From Aureococcus anophagefferens (lineage: Eukaryota > Sar > Pelagophyceae > Pelagomonadales > Pelagomonadaceae): DNA of 64,000 nt. The DNA lies in contig NW_008705573.1 in the NCBI RefSeq assembly GCF_000186865.1, forward strand, positions 858,983 through 922,982, given 5' to 3'. The notes beneath the pieces were generated by a model. The model was not told the DNA's origin. It ran no database searches and worked only from the letters and a program-made list of their open reading frames with translations. Below are positions 29,451 through 37,682 of the stretch, in pieces. A program made the translations under genes and the position numbers. How positions within the stretch are numbered: the first letter of the stretch is position 1; each line of letters begins with the position of its first letter.

Positions 29451-31175
29451 TTACAGCTCCATCTTCACGACGCCGAAGTCGTCGCCGCTGTCCGAGTCCG
29501 AGCCCGCGCCGTACATGTAGTCGTCGTCGTCGTCGACGGCGGCCTTCGGCGGCCCCTTCTTCGCGCCGCCGCCGGGCCGCGGCGCCGCGCCCGCGAAGGC
29601 GCCGAGGCGGCTCTGCGCGTCCTGGGCCTTGCGCGCGCGCGCCGCCGCGAGCTTCGTCTCGTCGCCCGGCGGCGGCGGCCGCGCGGCGCCGGGCGGCGGC
29701 GGCGCCGCGCCGATGAGCGCCTTGCGCTTCGCCTTGGCCGCGTCCTCGCGGCGCTTCGCGGCGCGCGTCGCGGCGGAGTCCGCGAGCGCCTGGGCCTCGT
29801 CGGCCGCGTGGGCCGCGAGCTCGAACACGAGCATGCCGTTGTCGACGCTCTCGCGCGCGTATGACGCCGCGGACGTCGCCAGGGACCGCAAATCCGCCTC
29901 CGCGAGGCCCCCCCCGGAGAAGGCCACGGCGGGCACGCCGCCGCGCGGGTAGCTCGGCGCGACGCCGTGGACGAACACGTCCATGACGAGCGGCGGCGCG
30001 GCGGCGTCCGGCGCCTCGAAGGCGACGATGGCCAGCGACGCGTCGCCCGGCCGCGCCGGGTCCGCGCCTCGCAGCTCGCCGTCCGCGTAGATGGCCTCGA
30101 GCGCGTCGCGCTCCTCCGCGCGCTCGTCCGCGGCGCCCTCCGCGTCGCCGGAGTCCGCGGGGACGGACGCGTCCGCGCGCTGCGCCGCCGCGAGCGCCGC
30201 GACGGCGGCGTCGCGGTCCTTCGGCGGCGTTTCACACGCGTAGCCGCGCGCCGCGAGCCAGCGCGCCTCCTTCTCCGGGATGCCGTAGCGCCGGTCCGCC
30301 TCGACGCGCCACGTCGGCCGCTCCTCGTCCTCCTCCTCCGGCGCCGCCGCGGCGGGCGCGGCGGGCGCGGCGCCCGCCTTCGGCGCGAGGCCCAGCTGCC
30401 CGAGCGCCGCGTCGACGCCGGAGCACGCGTCGCCGACGTCCCGCCGCCGCGCGGCCGCCGCCTTCTCCGGGAACAGCACGTCGCGCCGCGTCCGCTCCAG
30501 CACGTCGTCGACGACGACGTCTTCCTTGGCCGGGGGACCGCCGCCCATGCCGGCGAGGAACGCGTCGCGCTGCCGCCGCGTCTCCTCGAGCGCGTCCTTG
30601 GCCGCCCGCTCGCCGGCCAGCAGCTCCGCCCGCGACTCCTTGTCGCGGCCCTTGCGCCACGCGACGACTTCGCGCTCGTAGGCCAGGCGCTCCTGCTGGA
30701 GGTCCGGGAACGCCTCGCGCCGCGTCTTCTCGATCCGCTTCACCGCCTGCTTGTCCTTGTCGACGCGCCGGAGCACGCGGTGCCGGTTGTCGTGGAAGCC
30801 CACGGCGCCCGTCTGCATCTTCGTCTCGTCCTTGTGGAGGTTGGCCCAGGGCGTGTAGACGACCATGACGCTCCCCTTCTTGCAGCCCTCGATGGAGTTG
30901 GCTTTCACCAGTTGGCACATGTCCTCGACGACGCCCTCGGGGATGCGGTCCAGCAACCCCGCGCAGCGGTGGTCGTCGGGGTCGCACTGCGCGTTCTTGA
31001 GCGGCAACCGGAGGTAGACGTGGGCCGAGCTCAGGCCGTCGACGTGGAACCAGACGTCGCGCTTCTGGCCCCACTCGATGAGGCCCTCGTTCTCGAACTT
31101 GTCCGCGCCCATGTAGACGACGTAGTCCTCGCCGTCCTTGGGGTCCTTGGCGTCGGCCGTGAAGTAGAAGACCAT
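29451..31175 (-). CDS. CCDC25-like (NFACT-R) protein fused to UBA-like and RWD domains
   Basis: Single exon, 574 aa. The start MVFYFTADAKDP and the blocks YVVYMGADKFENEGLIEWG, VWFHVDGLSSAHVYLRLP, LVKANSIEGCKKGSVMVVYTPW and VGFHDNRHRV are a clear match to CCDC25, a member of the NFACT-R/DUF814 family. A charged coiled coil follows. Unlike animal CCDC25 (~208 aa), the protein continues with a UBA-like segment (YGIPEKEARWLAARGYA) and an RWD-like domain (AEERDALEAIYADGELR ... MDVFVHGVAPSYPRGGVPAVAF). The acidic tail ends DSDSGDDFGVVKMEL. NFACT-R domains bind nucleic acid or ribosomal tRNA; RWD domains mediate contacts in ubiquitin/eIF2-kinase proteins. A translation-linked role is inference. A 5' extension exists but MVFYF is the family start. 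Confidence 0.85.
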   Translation of the reverse strand: MVFYFTADAKDPKDGEDYVVYMGADKFENEGLIEWGQKRDVWFHVDGLSSAHVYLRLPLKNAQCDPDDHRCAGLLDRIPEGVVEDMCQLVKANSIEGCKKGSVMVVYTPWANLHKDETKMQTGAVGFHDNRHRVLRRVDKDKQAVKRIEKTRREAFPDLQQERLAYEREVVAWRKGRDKESRAELLAGERAAKDALEETRRQRDAFLAGMGGGPPAKEDVVVDDVLERTRRDVLFPEKAAAARRRDVGDACSGVDAALGQLGLAPKAGAAPAAPAAAAPEEEDEERPTWRVEADRRYGIPEKEARWLAARGYACETPPKDRDAAVAALAAAQRADASVPADSGDAEGAADERAEERDALEAIYADGELRGADPARPGDASLAIVAFEAPDAAAPPLVMDVFVHGVAPSYPRGGVPAVAFSGGGLAEADLRSLATSAASYARESVDNGMLVFELAAHAADEAQALADSAATRAAKRREDAAKAKRKALIGAAPPPPGAARPPPPGDETKLAAARARKAQDAQSRLGAFAGAAPRPGGGAKKGPPKAAVDDDDDYMYGAGSDSDSGDDFGVVKMEL

Positions 31176-31325
31176 GGCTTCGACCTTTGGTGCGACCTCC
31201 GGCGGCTGCGCGCGCAGGCTGCGCGTCGGAGAGCTGCGGAAGTCGCCAAGAGACGTCAACGTGCTCGAACTTGCACACATGTTGCCCTAGCTGCCCCACA
31301 CGCTGGCCGCCTTCCAAGCCCGATC
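31176..31325. promoter_or_regulatory. Compact divergent promoter (CCDC25-like / EGLN-like)
   Basis: Only 150 bp separates the two start codons, so both transcripts must initiate within it. No TATA-like element is visible. Confidence 0.5.
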
Positions 31326-32615
31326 ATGAGCGGCTTCGCCGAAGAAGCGGCACCGCGCCTCTTCGTCGCGACCTGTCGCACATCTGTGCGGCCCGTACCA
31401 TCACCGACCGCGCCGGCCTGCTACGACATCGCCGCCGGCGACGTCGTCGAGGCCGGCGACGCGCACGACCACTGGTGCGAGCTCGCCGAGGGCGGCCTCT
31501 TCGTCGAGGCGGCACACTTGGACGCGCTCGACGGCGCGGCCGCCGCGGCGGTGCGCGCCGACGCCGAGGCCTCCGGCGGCGACCCGCGGCTCGCGGCGCG
31601 CGAGGCGTGCGAGCTCTGGCGGCGGCTCCGCGCCGGCCAGGGCGCGGCCGCGGCGGCGCGGTTCGGCGCCTGGCGCAGAGGAGGCGGGAACCCAGCGTGC
31701 CACGAGGCGACGCTGGACGCGCTCGGCGTGGCTCTCGCGGAGAAGGACTTTGCGTTCCCGGCCGCGCTCCGCGCGCTGCGCCAGTTCCAGGTCGGCGCGC
31801 AGGACGAGCTCCTCCAGGCCTACGCGGCGCGCGGCGCGACCGTGCCCGCCGCCGCGCTGCTCCGGCGCCAGTGCTGCCTCATGGCCCTCGAGATGCTCCT
31901 CGTCGGGCCCAAGCGCATGCTGCCCGCGCTCGACGACGTCGACCCGAAACCGTTCGAGGCCGACGGCCGGCGGCTCCTCGGCGACGGCTGGGCGGCGGAC
32001 TACGCGGCGCGGGGCTACGCCGTCGTCGACGGCTGCCTCGACGCCGACAAGCTGGACGCGCTCCGCGCGGACGTGGCCGCGGTCCACGCCGCGGGCTTGC
32101 TCGACGCGCAGGCCGCGAACGTGCAGGTCGCCGCCGGCACGCGCGGCGACGCGACGGGCTACCTCGGAAGCGCCGCGGCCCTCGCGGCCGGCGCGCCGGC
32201 GCTCGCGAGGGCGATCCGGGCCCTCACGGGCGTCGCGGCGCTGCTCGGCCCGCGCCACCGGGCGCCTTCCGCGCTCATGGTCGCGCGCTACCCCGCCGCG
32301 GACGAGGACGTGCGGTACCGGGGCTACAGGCTCCACCAGGACAACGAGGACGTCGGCGACGGCGCGGCGAACGCGCGCTCGAGTACGGCCATCCTCTACT
32401 GCAACGACCCGGCGTGGCCCGACGAGTTGGGGGGGCACCTCGTGCTCTACCCGGGGCGCCGCGCGGAGCGGCCGACGGCCGGCGGCGTGCCCATCGCGCC
32501 GCGCGGCGGCCGCGTCGTCGTCTTCGACAGCTTCCTCTGGCACGAGGTCCGGCCCGCGGCGGCGCCGCGCTACGCGCTCACGAACTGGATCACGCGAGCT
32601 GATCTAACTACCTAG
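31326..32615 (+). CDS. EGLN/PHD-like 2-oxoglutarate Fe(II) prolyl hydroxylase
   Basis: Single exon, 429 aa. The C-terminal jelly roll has the iron ligands HQD (in RLHQDNEDVGDG) and the distal His in LWHEV. The 2-oxoglutarate Arg is nine residues later in HEVRPAAAPRYALTNWI, closely parallel to the HEV...RYAI block of HIF prolyl hydroxylases. The turn ILYCNDPAW and GGHLVLYPG match the same fold. The N-terminus has an SH3-like strand set (YDIAAGDVVEAGDAHDHW). Such enzymes hydroxylate proline in regulatory proteins and can act as oxygen sensors. Substrate unknown; no HIF-like protein is seen nearby. Confidence 0.83.
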   Translation: MSGFAEEAAPRLFVATCRTSVRPVPSPTAPACYDIAAGDVVEAGDAHDHWCELAEGGLFVEAAHLDALDGAAAAAVRADAEASGGDPRLAAREACELWRRLRAGQGAAAAARFGAWRRGGGNPACHEATLDALGVALAEKDFAFPAALRALRQFQVGAQDELLQAYAARGATVPAAALLRRQCCLMALEMLLVGPKRMLPALDDVDPKPFEADGRRLLGDGWAADYAARGYAVVDGCLDADKLDALRADVAAVHAAGLLDAQAANVQVAAGTRGDATGYLGSAAALAAGAPALARAIRALTGVAALLGPRHRAPSALMVARYPAADEDVRYRGYRLHQDNEDVGDGAANARSSTAILYCNDPAWPDELGGHLVLYPGRRAERPTAGGVPIAPRGGRVVVFDSFLWHEVRPAAAPRYALTNWITRADLTT

Positions 32616-32698
32616 GTATGTGCATGTTTTTACTACATATACAAAACTTTAAACGGAGTCGAATTGCCGCGGGATGGCGCTTCTCGATCTTCGAATTC

Positions 32699-35600
32699 CT
32701 AGGCGATGTACCTCGGCGACGTCGCCGGCGAGATGCGCCGGCTGACGGACGCGGGCGACGTGATCGACGGCAGCGACATGTGCGACGCCTGCTTCTCGAG
32801 CATCATGGACGCGCGCTTGAGCTGCTCTTTCTTGCTCAGGTTGTTGTCGCTGCCGAACATGGCGATCGACATCACGCTCGTCTTGCTCGTCCTGCTCTCC
32901 TTGCTCAGGCTGCTGTCCAGCGAGCCCTCGCCGCGCGGCCGCGCCGGCGGTTCGAAGCCCTCGCCGCGCGACCGCGTCGACGACGGCGCGGGCGGCAGCT
33001 CGCTCGGCAGCGCGTCCCGCACGTGCACGAGTTCCTCGGGATGGTGGTCCGGGTGGCTCTCGTCGAAGGACCCCGCGCGGCTCAGCGTCACGTCCGTCTT
33101 CGCCGCGGAGTAGGCCTCGAAGGGCGTCGCGAAGGGCGCGTCGGGCGTCGGCCCGTTCTGGAACGGCGGCGGCGTCGACGACCGCGACGGCTCGCGCGAC
33201 TCCGGCCGCGACGGCGGCCGGAAGCCGACGCCCGCGAGGAGCCGGCGCAGGCGGAAGCTCGACTGGCACTCGACGATCTTCTGGAGCGTGTTGCGGCACT
33301 GCTTGACGAGCGCGAGCTGCTTCATGCGCTCGCGGATGTCCGCTCCCGACACGGGCGACGCCGTCGTCGCGATGCGCATGATCGAGTGCGTGCGGTCGAT
33401 GCGATACCGGAAGAAGCCCAGCGTCCAGAAGGGCCACCAGTCCGCGACGGTCCTGCCCAGCGCGTGGGACATGACGAAGAAGGCCACGCAGCGCTCGAGG
33501 CTCGCGATGCGCGACTCGTAGAGCTTCATGGACACGTGCTGCGTCTCCACGAGGTTGTAGCCCCGCAGGCTCGCCGGCGCCGTCTCCCGGAGGCTCTTCC
33601 CGTAGTAGATCTCCTCGGACGCTAAGAGCCAGCCCTGCTTGTCGTCGTTCTTCATCTGGAGCTTCACGAGCCGCTCGAGCGAGCTCGCGTCCATCGCTTC
33701 CACGAACTCCTCGAAGTCGACCTCGCCGGAGCCGTCGACGTCCGTGTCCCGGAAGACGAGCGCGATCTGGCGGTCCGTCAGGTCGTCGAAGAGCAGCTTC
33801 CGGTAGGCCTGCGTGAACTCCTCGAGGTCCAGCGTGCCGCCGCCGTCGACGTCGATGCTATCGAAGACCTCCCGGAGCGCCTTGCGCCGCCGCACCTTGG
33901 GGTCGTCGGAGCAATGATGTAAAATGTCGTCGACGATGGCCTCCGTCGAGGTCGGGTCGCGCCTCGAGTCGCCGGCGCCGCGCTCGTTCTGCGTCCGCAG
34001 CGAGATGTACTCGCCCAGCAGCTGGCCCGCGGACATGGGCGGCATGTGGAACGCCCTGTGGCAGCAGGCGCAGTCGTCGCAGTGGCCGTCGGCCTCGCCG
34101 CGCTGCACGAGCGCCTCCTTGAGCAGCTCCTCGCACAGATAGTTCGGCCGGCTCCTCGGGATGAAGATCGCGTTCGCCGTCAACGGCAGCTTCGTCGGGT
34201 TGTGGCCGACGGTGACGCTCTCGCAGGTGATGCCCAGCGACTGGATCGACGACGCCTGGTTCACGCTGAGGCACACGGACGCCTCCGCCGTCGTCAGCGC
34301 GCTGAGCCGCCCGTCCGGGCGGCCCACGGCCAGCAGCGTCCCCCGCGCGACCCGATGCGTGAACCGGTGCACGAGGTGGTCCGCCGGGTTCGCGCTGTGG
34401 ACGTTGAGCGACGTCATGGCGTAGGTGCAGGCGAAGCACTTGGATAAGAAGGCCTCGGCGGCCTGCGCGACCCAGGGCACGTCGCCGAAGACGACCGTGC
34501 GGCCGCCGACGCGGTGGTAGAGCGCGCGGCCCTGGGCGACGCGCAGCGCCGCGGTCATGATCTCGTTGAGCCAGATGTAGATGAATGCATCCACCACGAG
34601 GGGCAGCCAGCTGAGGCCCGGGGCCGGCCCCTTGGACACGCCGAAGAAATGGGCCGCGATTGCGGAGCACGGCGGCGAAAAGACGGCGACGGTCAAAAAG
34701 ACGTAGACCGCGCAGAGGAGCCAGGCCCGGGGCGCCTCGAGGACGTGCTGGGCCCAGTGGTTGCCCTGGGCCTCTAGAGCGTCGTGGACCGCCGAGGGCC
34801 GCTTCGCCCCCTTCCGCGTGACGCCGACCATGTCCTCGACGGCCGCGACGGACTCGCGGTTGCTCCGTTCGAGCTCCGCGAGCGACGCCTCCGTCAAACC
34901 GATGGCCACGCCGGCGATCTGCCGCAGGTTCGGCGACCCCAGCACGGCCTGGCACGCGTACATGAGGATGTGCGTGAGGAGCTGGTGCGTCGCGACCACG
35001 GACACGGAGCACGGCTCCGCGGGCCTCAGGCCGACGTTCGTCGTGAAGACGCGCGCGTCGAGCGCGCCCGTGTTGATGAGCCGCACCTGCTTCCCGATCT
35101 GCGTGTCCCACTCCGACGTGACGACGAAGATGTCCGTCGTCGACGCCTGCATCAGGTTCGCGACGGCGAGCGGCCCGAACGTGCCCCCGCTGTGGCTCAC
35201 GATGATCACGATGGCGTCCCGCAGGTCCCAGCCGCCCTCGGCGAAGGCGTGGCCCGTCTGGGGCGCGGGGAAGTCCTGGCCCAGCAACCCCAGGATCTTG
35301 TTGCTGCTGATGGCCTTGACGTTGAGCCGCGTGAGGCACAGCGACAGGTCCGCGGCGAATTGCTCCGCGAGCCAGAGGCTCACCTCGCAGCCCGTGACGA
35401 GGACGTCGACGCCGTGCGACGGCAGGTCCCCCGACGCCCGCTTCTCGAGGCGCGCGCGCAGCTTCTTGCCCAGCGTCCAGGCCGCGAGGCGGTTGAGCTG
35501 GCCGTCGTTCCACTCGTCGCGGATGTTTTGGAGGACCCGGGGCACGTCCGCGAGGTCCGCGGCGACGGGCTCCTTCGCCACCCTGGGGAGCGGCAGGATG

Positions 35601-37459
35601 AGCGGGTTGCGCTCGAGGGGCACGAGGCGCCGCTTGAGCGTGTGGTGGCGCAGCGACTCCTGGACGAGCGTGTAACTCACGCGGCCGGCCGCGAGGTAGT
35701 GCGTCTGCACGCCGTCGTTGCCGCCGGACGTCGTCGGCCGCGTGCCCGGGCCGCCCCAGTCCAGGAGGCAGACCTCGCCGCCGAGGTCGTCCAAATCCAG
35801 CCGCACGGCGAGGTCGCCGTGGTGCACCTTGCCCGGGTAGTCGTCGAGGTCGCTCAGGTCCGAGCTCCGCGAGCCGTCTTTCCAGCCTCCTTCGGGCCGC
35901 CGCACGCCGAGCGCCGCCTTGACCGCCGCCTGCTCCGAGCCGTAGAGCACGAGGCCCGCCTTCGGGTAGCACGCGACGGACATCGTCTGCCCGCGCGCGG
36001 CGATGACTAATTGCCGCCGCGCGTCGAGCGCGGACGTCACGGCCAGCCCGAAGGACCCCTTGGCCCGCTGCATGAAGAGGCGCACGCTGTAGAGCAGGTC
36101 GTTGTCGAAGAAGGCGTCGACGGCCACGCGCGCGACGCCCGCGACCGTCGCCGCGCGCTTCCCCCGCTCGAGCTCCGCGAGCGCCGCCCGGGCGAGCGCG
36201 ATGGCGCCCTGGACCTTCTTGCTGGGCCCGCCGGAGTCCTGCTCGAAGAAGTCGACGCCCGCGGCGTCGAGGCGGTTCGCGGCGTCCGCCGCGAGGCCCG
36301 CGCGCGCGCGCGGCGACGTCCGCGCCCGGAGGTCCGGGTCGTCGCGCAGCGCCTCCGCGAAGGCGCTCTCGAAGCCCCTGGCGACGGCGGCGAAGGCCGC
36401 GGCGGCGGGCACCTCGTAGTCCAGGCCGTCGCGGTCCGGGCCGAAGAGGAACGCGTAGCGCACGGCGAGGTACCAGCAGCCCTGGCACCGGTGGAGGTCG
36501 ATTAAACCCGCGACGGCCGCGCTGTCGACGGCCGCGGGCATGGGGTCGCCCGTCGCCCGCTCCAGCCAGGCCTGGATGGCCCCCAGATCGTAGGTCCGGT
36601 CGCCGACGTCGAAGAACTCCAGGTCGCCGTTGTGGCAGATGAACGTCTCGACGCGGCGCGGCGCGGCCTGCGCCAGCTTCCCCGCGTCGAAGCCGTCGAC
36701 GACCTGGCGCGTCACGGGCCGGGCCCACTGGTGGGGGTGCGTGCCGTCGAAGGTCGCCTTCGACGTCGTCGCGAAGCGCGTGTGGCCCGCGTAGAAGCGG
36801 ACGCCGTCGAGACCGTTCGCGAAGCGCTCGTCGCGGTCGAGCTTCGCGCGGACGAGCGCGTCGAGGCTCGTGCGCTTCGCGTTGACGACGCGGGACCGCA
36901 CGCCCCGGACCTCGCCGGGCGTGCGGCCCTTGACGTAGGTGACGACGCCGCCGGACTGCGCGCCGCGCATCATCGTCACCGTGACCATTTGTTCCAAAAT
37001 GTCCTTGGCCCGCGCCAGCGTCTTCGACGACCGCCGCCAGCAGTCGTCCAACAGAATGATGCCGAAATTGCCGCAGAAGAAGCGGTCGGGGTGCGCCGAC
37101 CGCTCCGCGGCCCGGCAGCGACCCAGCGCGTCCGACGCGAACGCCTCGACCGCCGTCGCCGCGGCCGCCGCGCGCCGCGCGGTGCGCCAGCCCGGGCCCG
37201 CGCACAGCGCGAGCGCCAGGGACGCGACCCAGGCCGCGTGGCGGATCGCGCACCGCCGCCAGCCCGGGGCCGCATCGATGGCCACGGACCGCCGGCAGCA
37301 CGCGTCGACCACGTTGCGCCGCGTGAGGCAGCCCCGGCAGCCCAAGAGTAGCGCGGCGCCGAGGTGCGCCAGCTCGTGCAGGGCGCCGAAGAGCACGTAA
37401 TACGCGCCGCAGGCCAGAAACGCCGCGCACAACGGCGAACATTCGACGCTGCCCACCAT
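32699..37459 (-). CDS. GlmS-like glutamine amidotransferase / SIS / EF-hand membrane protein
   Basis: Single exon, 1586 aa. Order: N-terminal membrane segments with HELAH at residues 28-32 (YYVLFGALHELAHLGAALLL); class-II glutamine amidotransferase fold with FFCGNFGIILL (Cys129), GHTRFATTSK, HPHQW and CHNGDLEFF; a SIS sugar-phosphate domain with IVSHSGGTFGPLAV near residue 750; two or more membrane segments (~890-960, WLLCAVYVFLTVAVF and LPLVVDAFIYIWL); two EF-hands (DVDGGGTLDLEE near 1200 and DVDGSGEVDFEE near 1236); a Ser/Pro-rich tail. GlmS makes glucosamine-6-phosphate from fructose-6-phosphate and glutamine. This protein is more than twice that length and membrane-bound, so a divergent or Ca2+-regulated role is likely. 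Enzyme activity is not certain. Confidence 0.78.
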   Translation of the reverse strand: MVGSVECSPLCAAFLACGAYYVLFGALHELAHLGAALLLGCRGCLTRRNVVDACCRRSVAIDAAPGWRRCAIRHAAWVASLALALCAGPGWRTARRAAAAATAVEAFASDALGRCRAAERSAHPDRFFCGNFGIILLDDCWRRSSKTLARAKDILEQMVTVTMMRGAQSGGVVTYVKGRTPGEVRGVRSRVVNAKRTSLDALVRAKLDRDERFANGLDGVRFYAGHTRFATTSKATFDGTHPHQWARPVTRQVVDGFDAGKLAQAAPRRVETFICHNGDLEFFDVGDRTYDLGAIQAWLERATGDPMPAAVDSAAVAGLIDLHRCQGCWYLAVRYAFLFGPDRDGLDYEVPAAAAFAAVARGFESAFAEALRDDPDLRARTSPRARAGLAADAANRLDAAGVDFFEQDSGGPSKKVQGAIALARAALAELERGKRAATVAGVARVAVDAFFDNDLLYSVRLFMQRAKGSFGLAVTSALDARRQLVIAARGQTMSVACYPKAGLVLYGSEQAAVKAALGVRRPEGGWKDGSRSSDLSDLDDYPGKVHHGDLAVRLDLDDLGGEVCLLDWGGPGTRPTTSGGNDGVQTHYLAAGRVSYTLVQESLRHHTLKRRLVPLERNPLILPLPRVAKEPVAADLADVPRVLQNIRDEWNDGQLNRLAAWTLGKKLRARLEKRASGDLPSHGVDVLVTGCEVSLWLAEQFAADLSLCLTRLNVKAISSNKILGLLGQDFPAPQTGHAFAEGGWDLRDAIVIIVSHSGGTFGPLAVANLMQASTTDIFVVTSEWDTQIGKQVRLINTGALDARVFTTNVGLRPAEPCSVSVVATHQLLTHILMYACQAVLGSPNLRQIAGVAIGLTEASLAELERSNRESVAAVEDMVGVTRKGAKRPSAVHDALEAQGNHWAQHVLEAPRAWLLCAVYVFLTVAVFSPPCSAIAAHFFGVSKGPAPGLSWLPLVVDAFIYIWLNEIMTAALRVAQGRALYHRVGGRTVVFGDVPWVAQAAEAFLSKCFACTYAMTSLNVHSANPADHLVHRFTHRVARGTLLAVGRPDGRLSALTTAEASVCLSVNQASSIQSLGITCESVTVGHNPTKLPLTANAIFIPRSRPNYLCEELLKEALVQRGEADGHCDDCACCHRAFHMPPMSAGQLLGEYISLRTQNERGAGDSRRDPTSTEAIVDDILHHCSDDPKVRRRKALREVFDSIDVDGGGTLDLEEFTQAYRKLLFDDLTDRQIALVFRDTDVDGSGEVDFEEFVEAMDASSLERLVKLQMKNDDKQGWLLASEEIYYGKSLRETAPASLRGYNLVETQHVSMKLYESRIASLERCVAFFVMSHALGRTVADWWPFWTLGFFRYRIDRTHSIMRIATTASPVSGADIRERMKQLALVKQCRNTLQKIVECQSSFRLRRLLAGVGFRPPSRPESREPSRSSTPPPFQNGPTPDAPFATPFEAYSAAKTDVTLSRAGSFDESHPDHHPEELVHVRDALPSELPPAPSSTRSRGEGFEPPARPRGEGSLDSSLSKESRTSKTSVMSIAMFGSDNNLSKKEQLKRASMMLEKQASHMSLPSITSPASVSRRISPATSPRYIA

Positions 37460-37682
37460 CGTCGCGGCTCTTCACTTTGCACAACTTTGGTGCCAGCCGC
37501 TACAAAAGCAACACGGGCTTGGGGAAAAACGCGAATAAGCACCACAAACCGGCGAAAAAGAGCCAGCTGTCGTAGAGGTTCAATAAAAGTTTAATAAAAA
37601 TCCCGGCAACGCGTCTCGCGCGGGATTATTGAACCTTTATGTTGCACAGCAAGCACCGATCTAAGTCGGTGCTCTCACGCGT
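37460..37682. promoter_or_regulatory. Divergent promoter interval with nested inverted repeats
   Basis: Holds an 11-bp inverted repeat aggttcaataa / ttattgaacct (37576-37586 and 37626-37636) enclosing a second pair atcccg / cgggat. Just before the bestrophin ATG is a hairpin gcaccga-6-tcggtgc at 37653-37672. AT-rich compared with surroundings. Confidence 0.5.

Noticed and set aside
37653..37672. Hairpin before the bestrophin start as a riboswitch or iron-responsive element
   Set aside because: Only a 7-bp stem with a 6-base loop; no conserved bulge or loop sequence of a known class.
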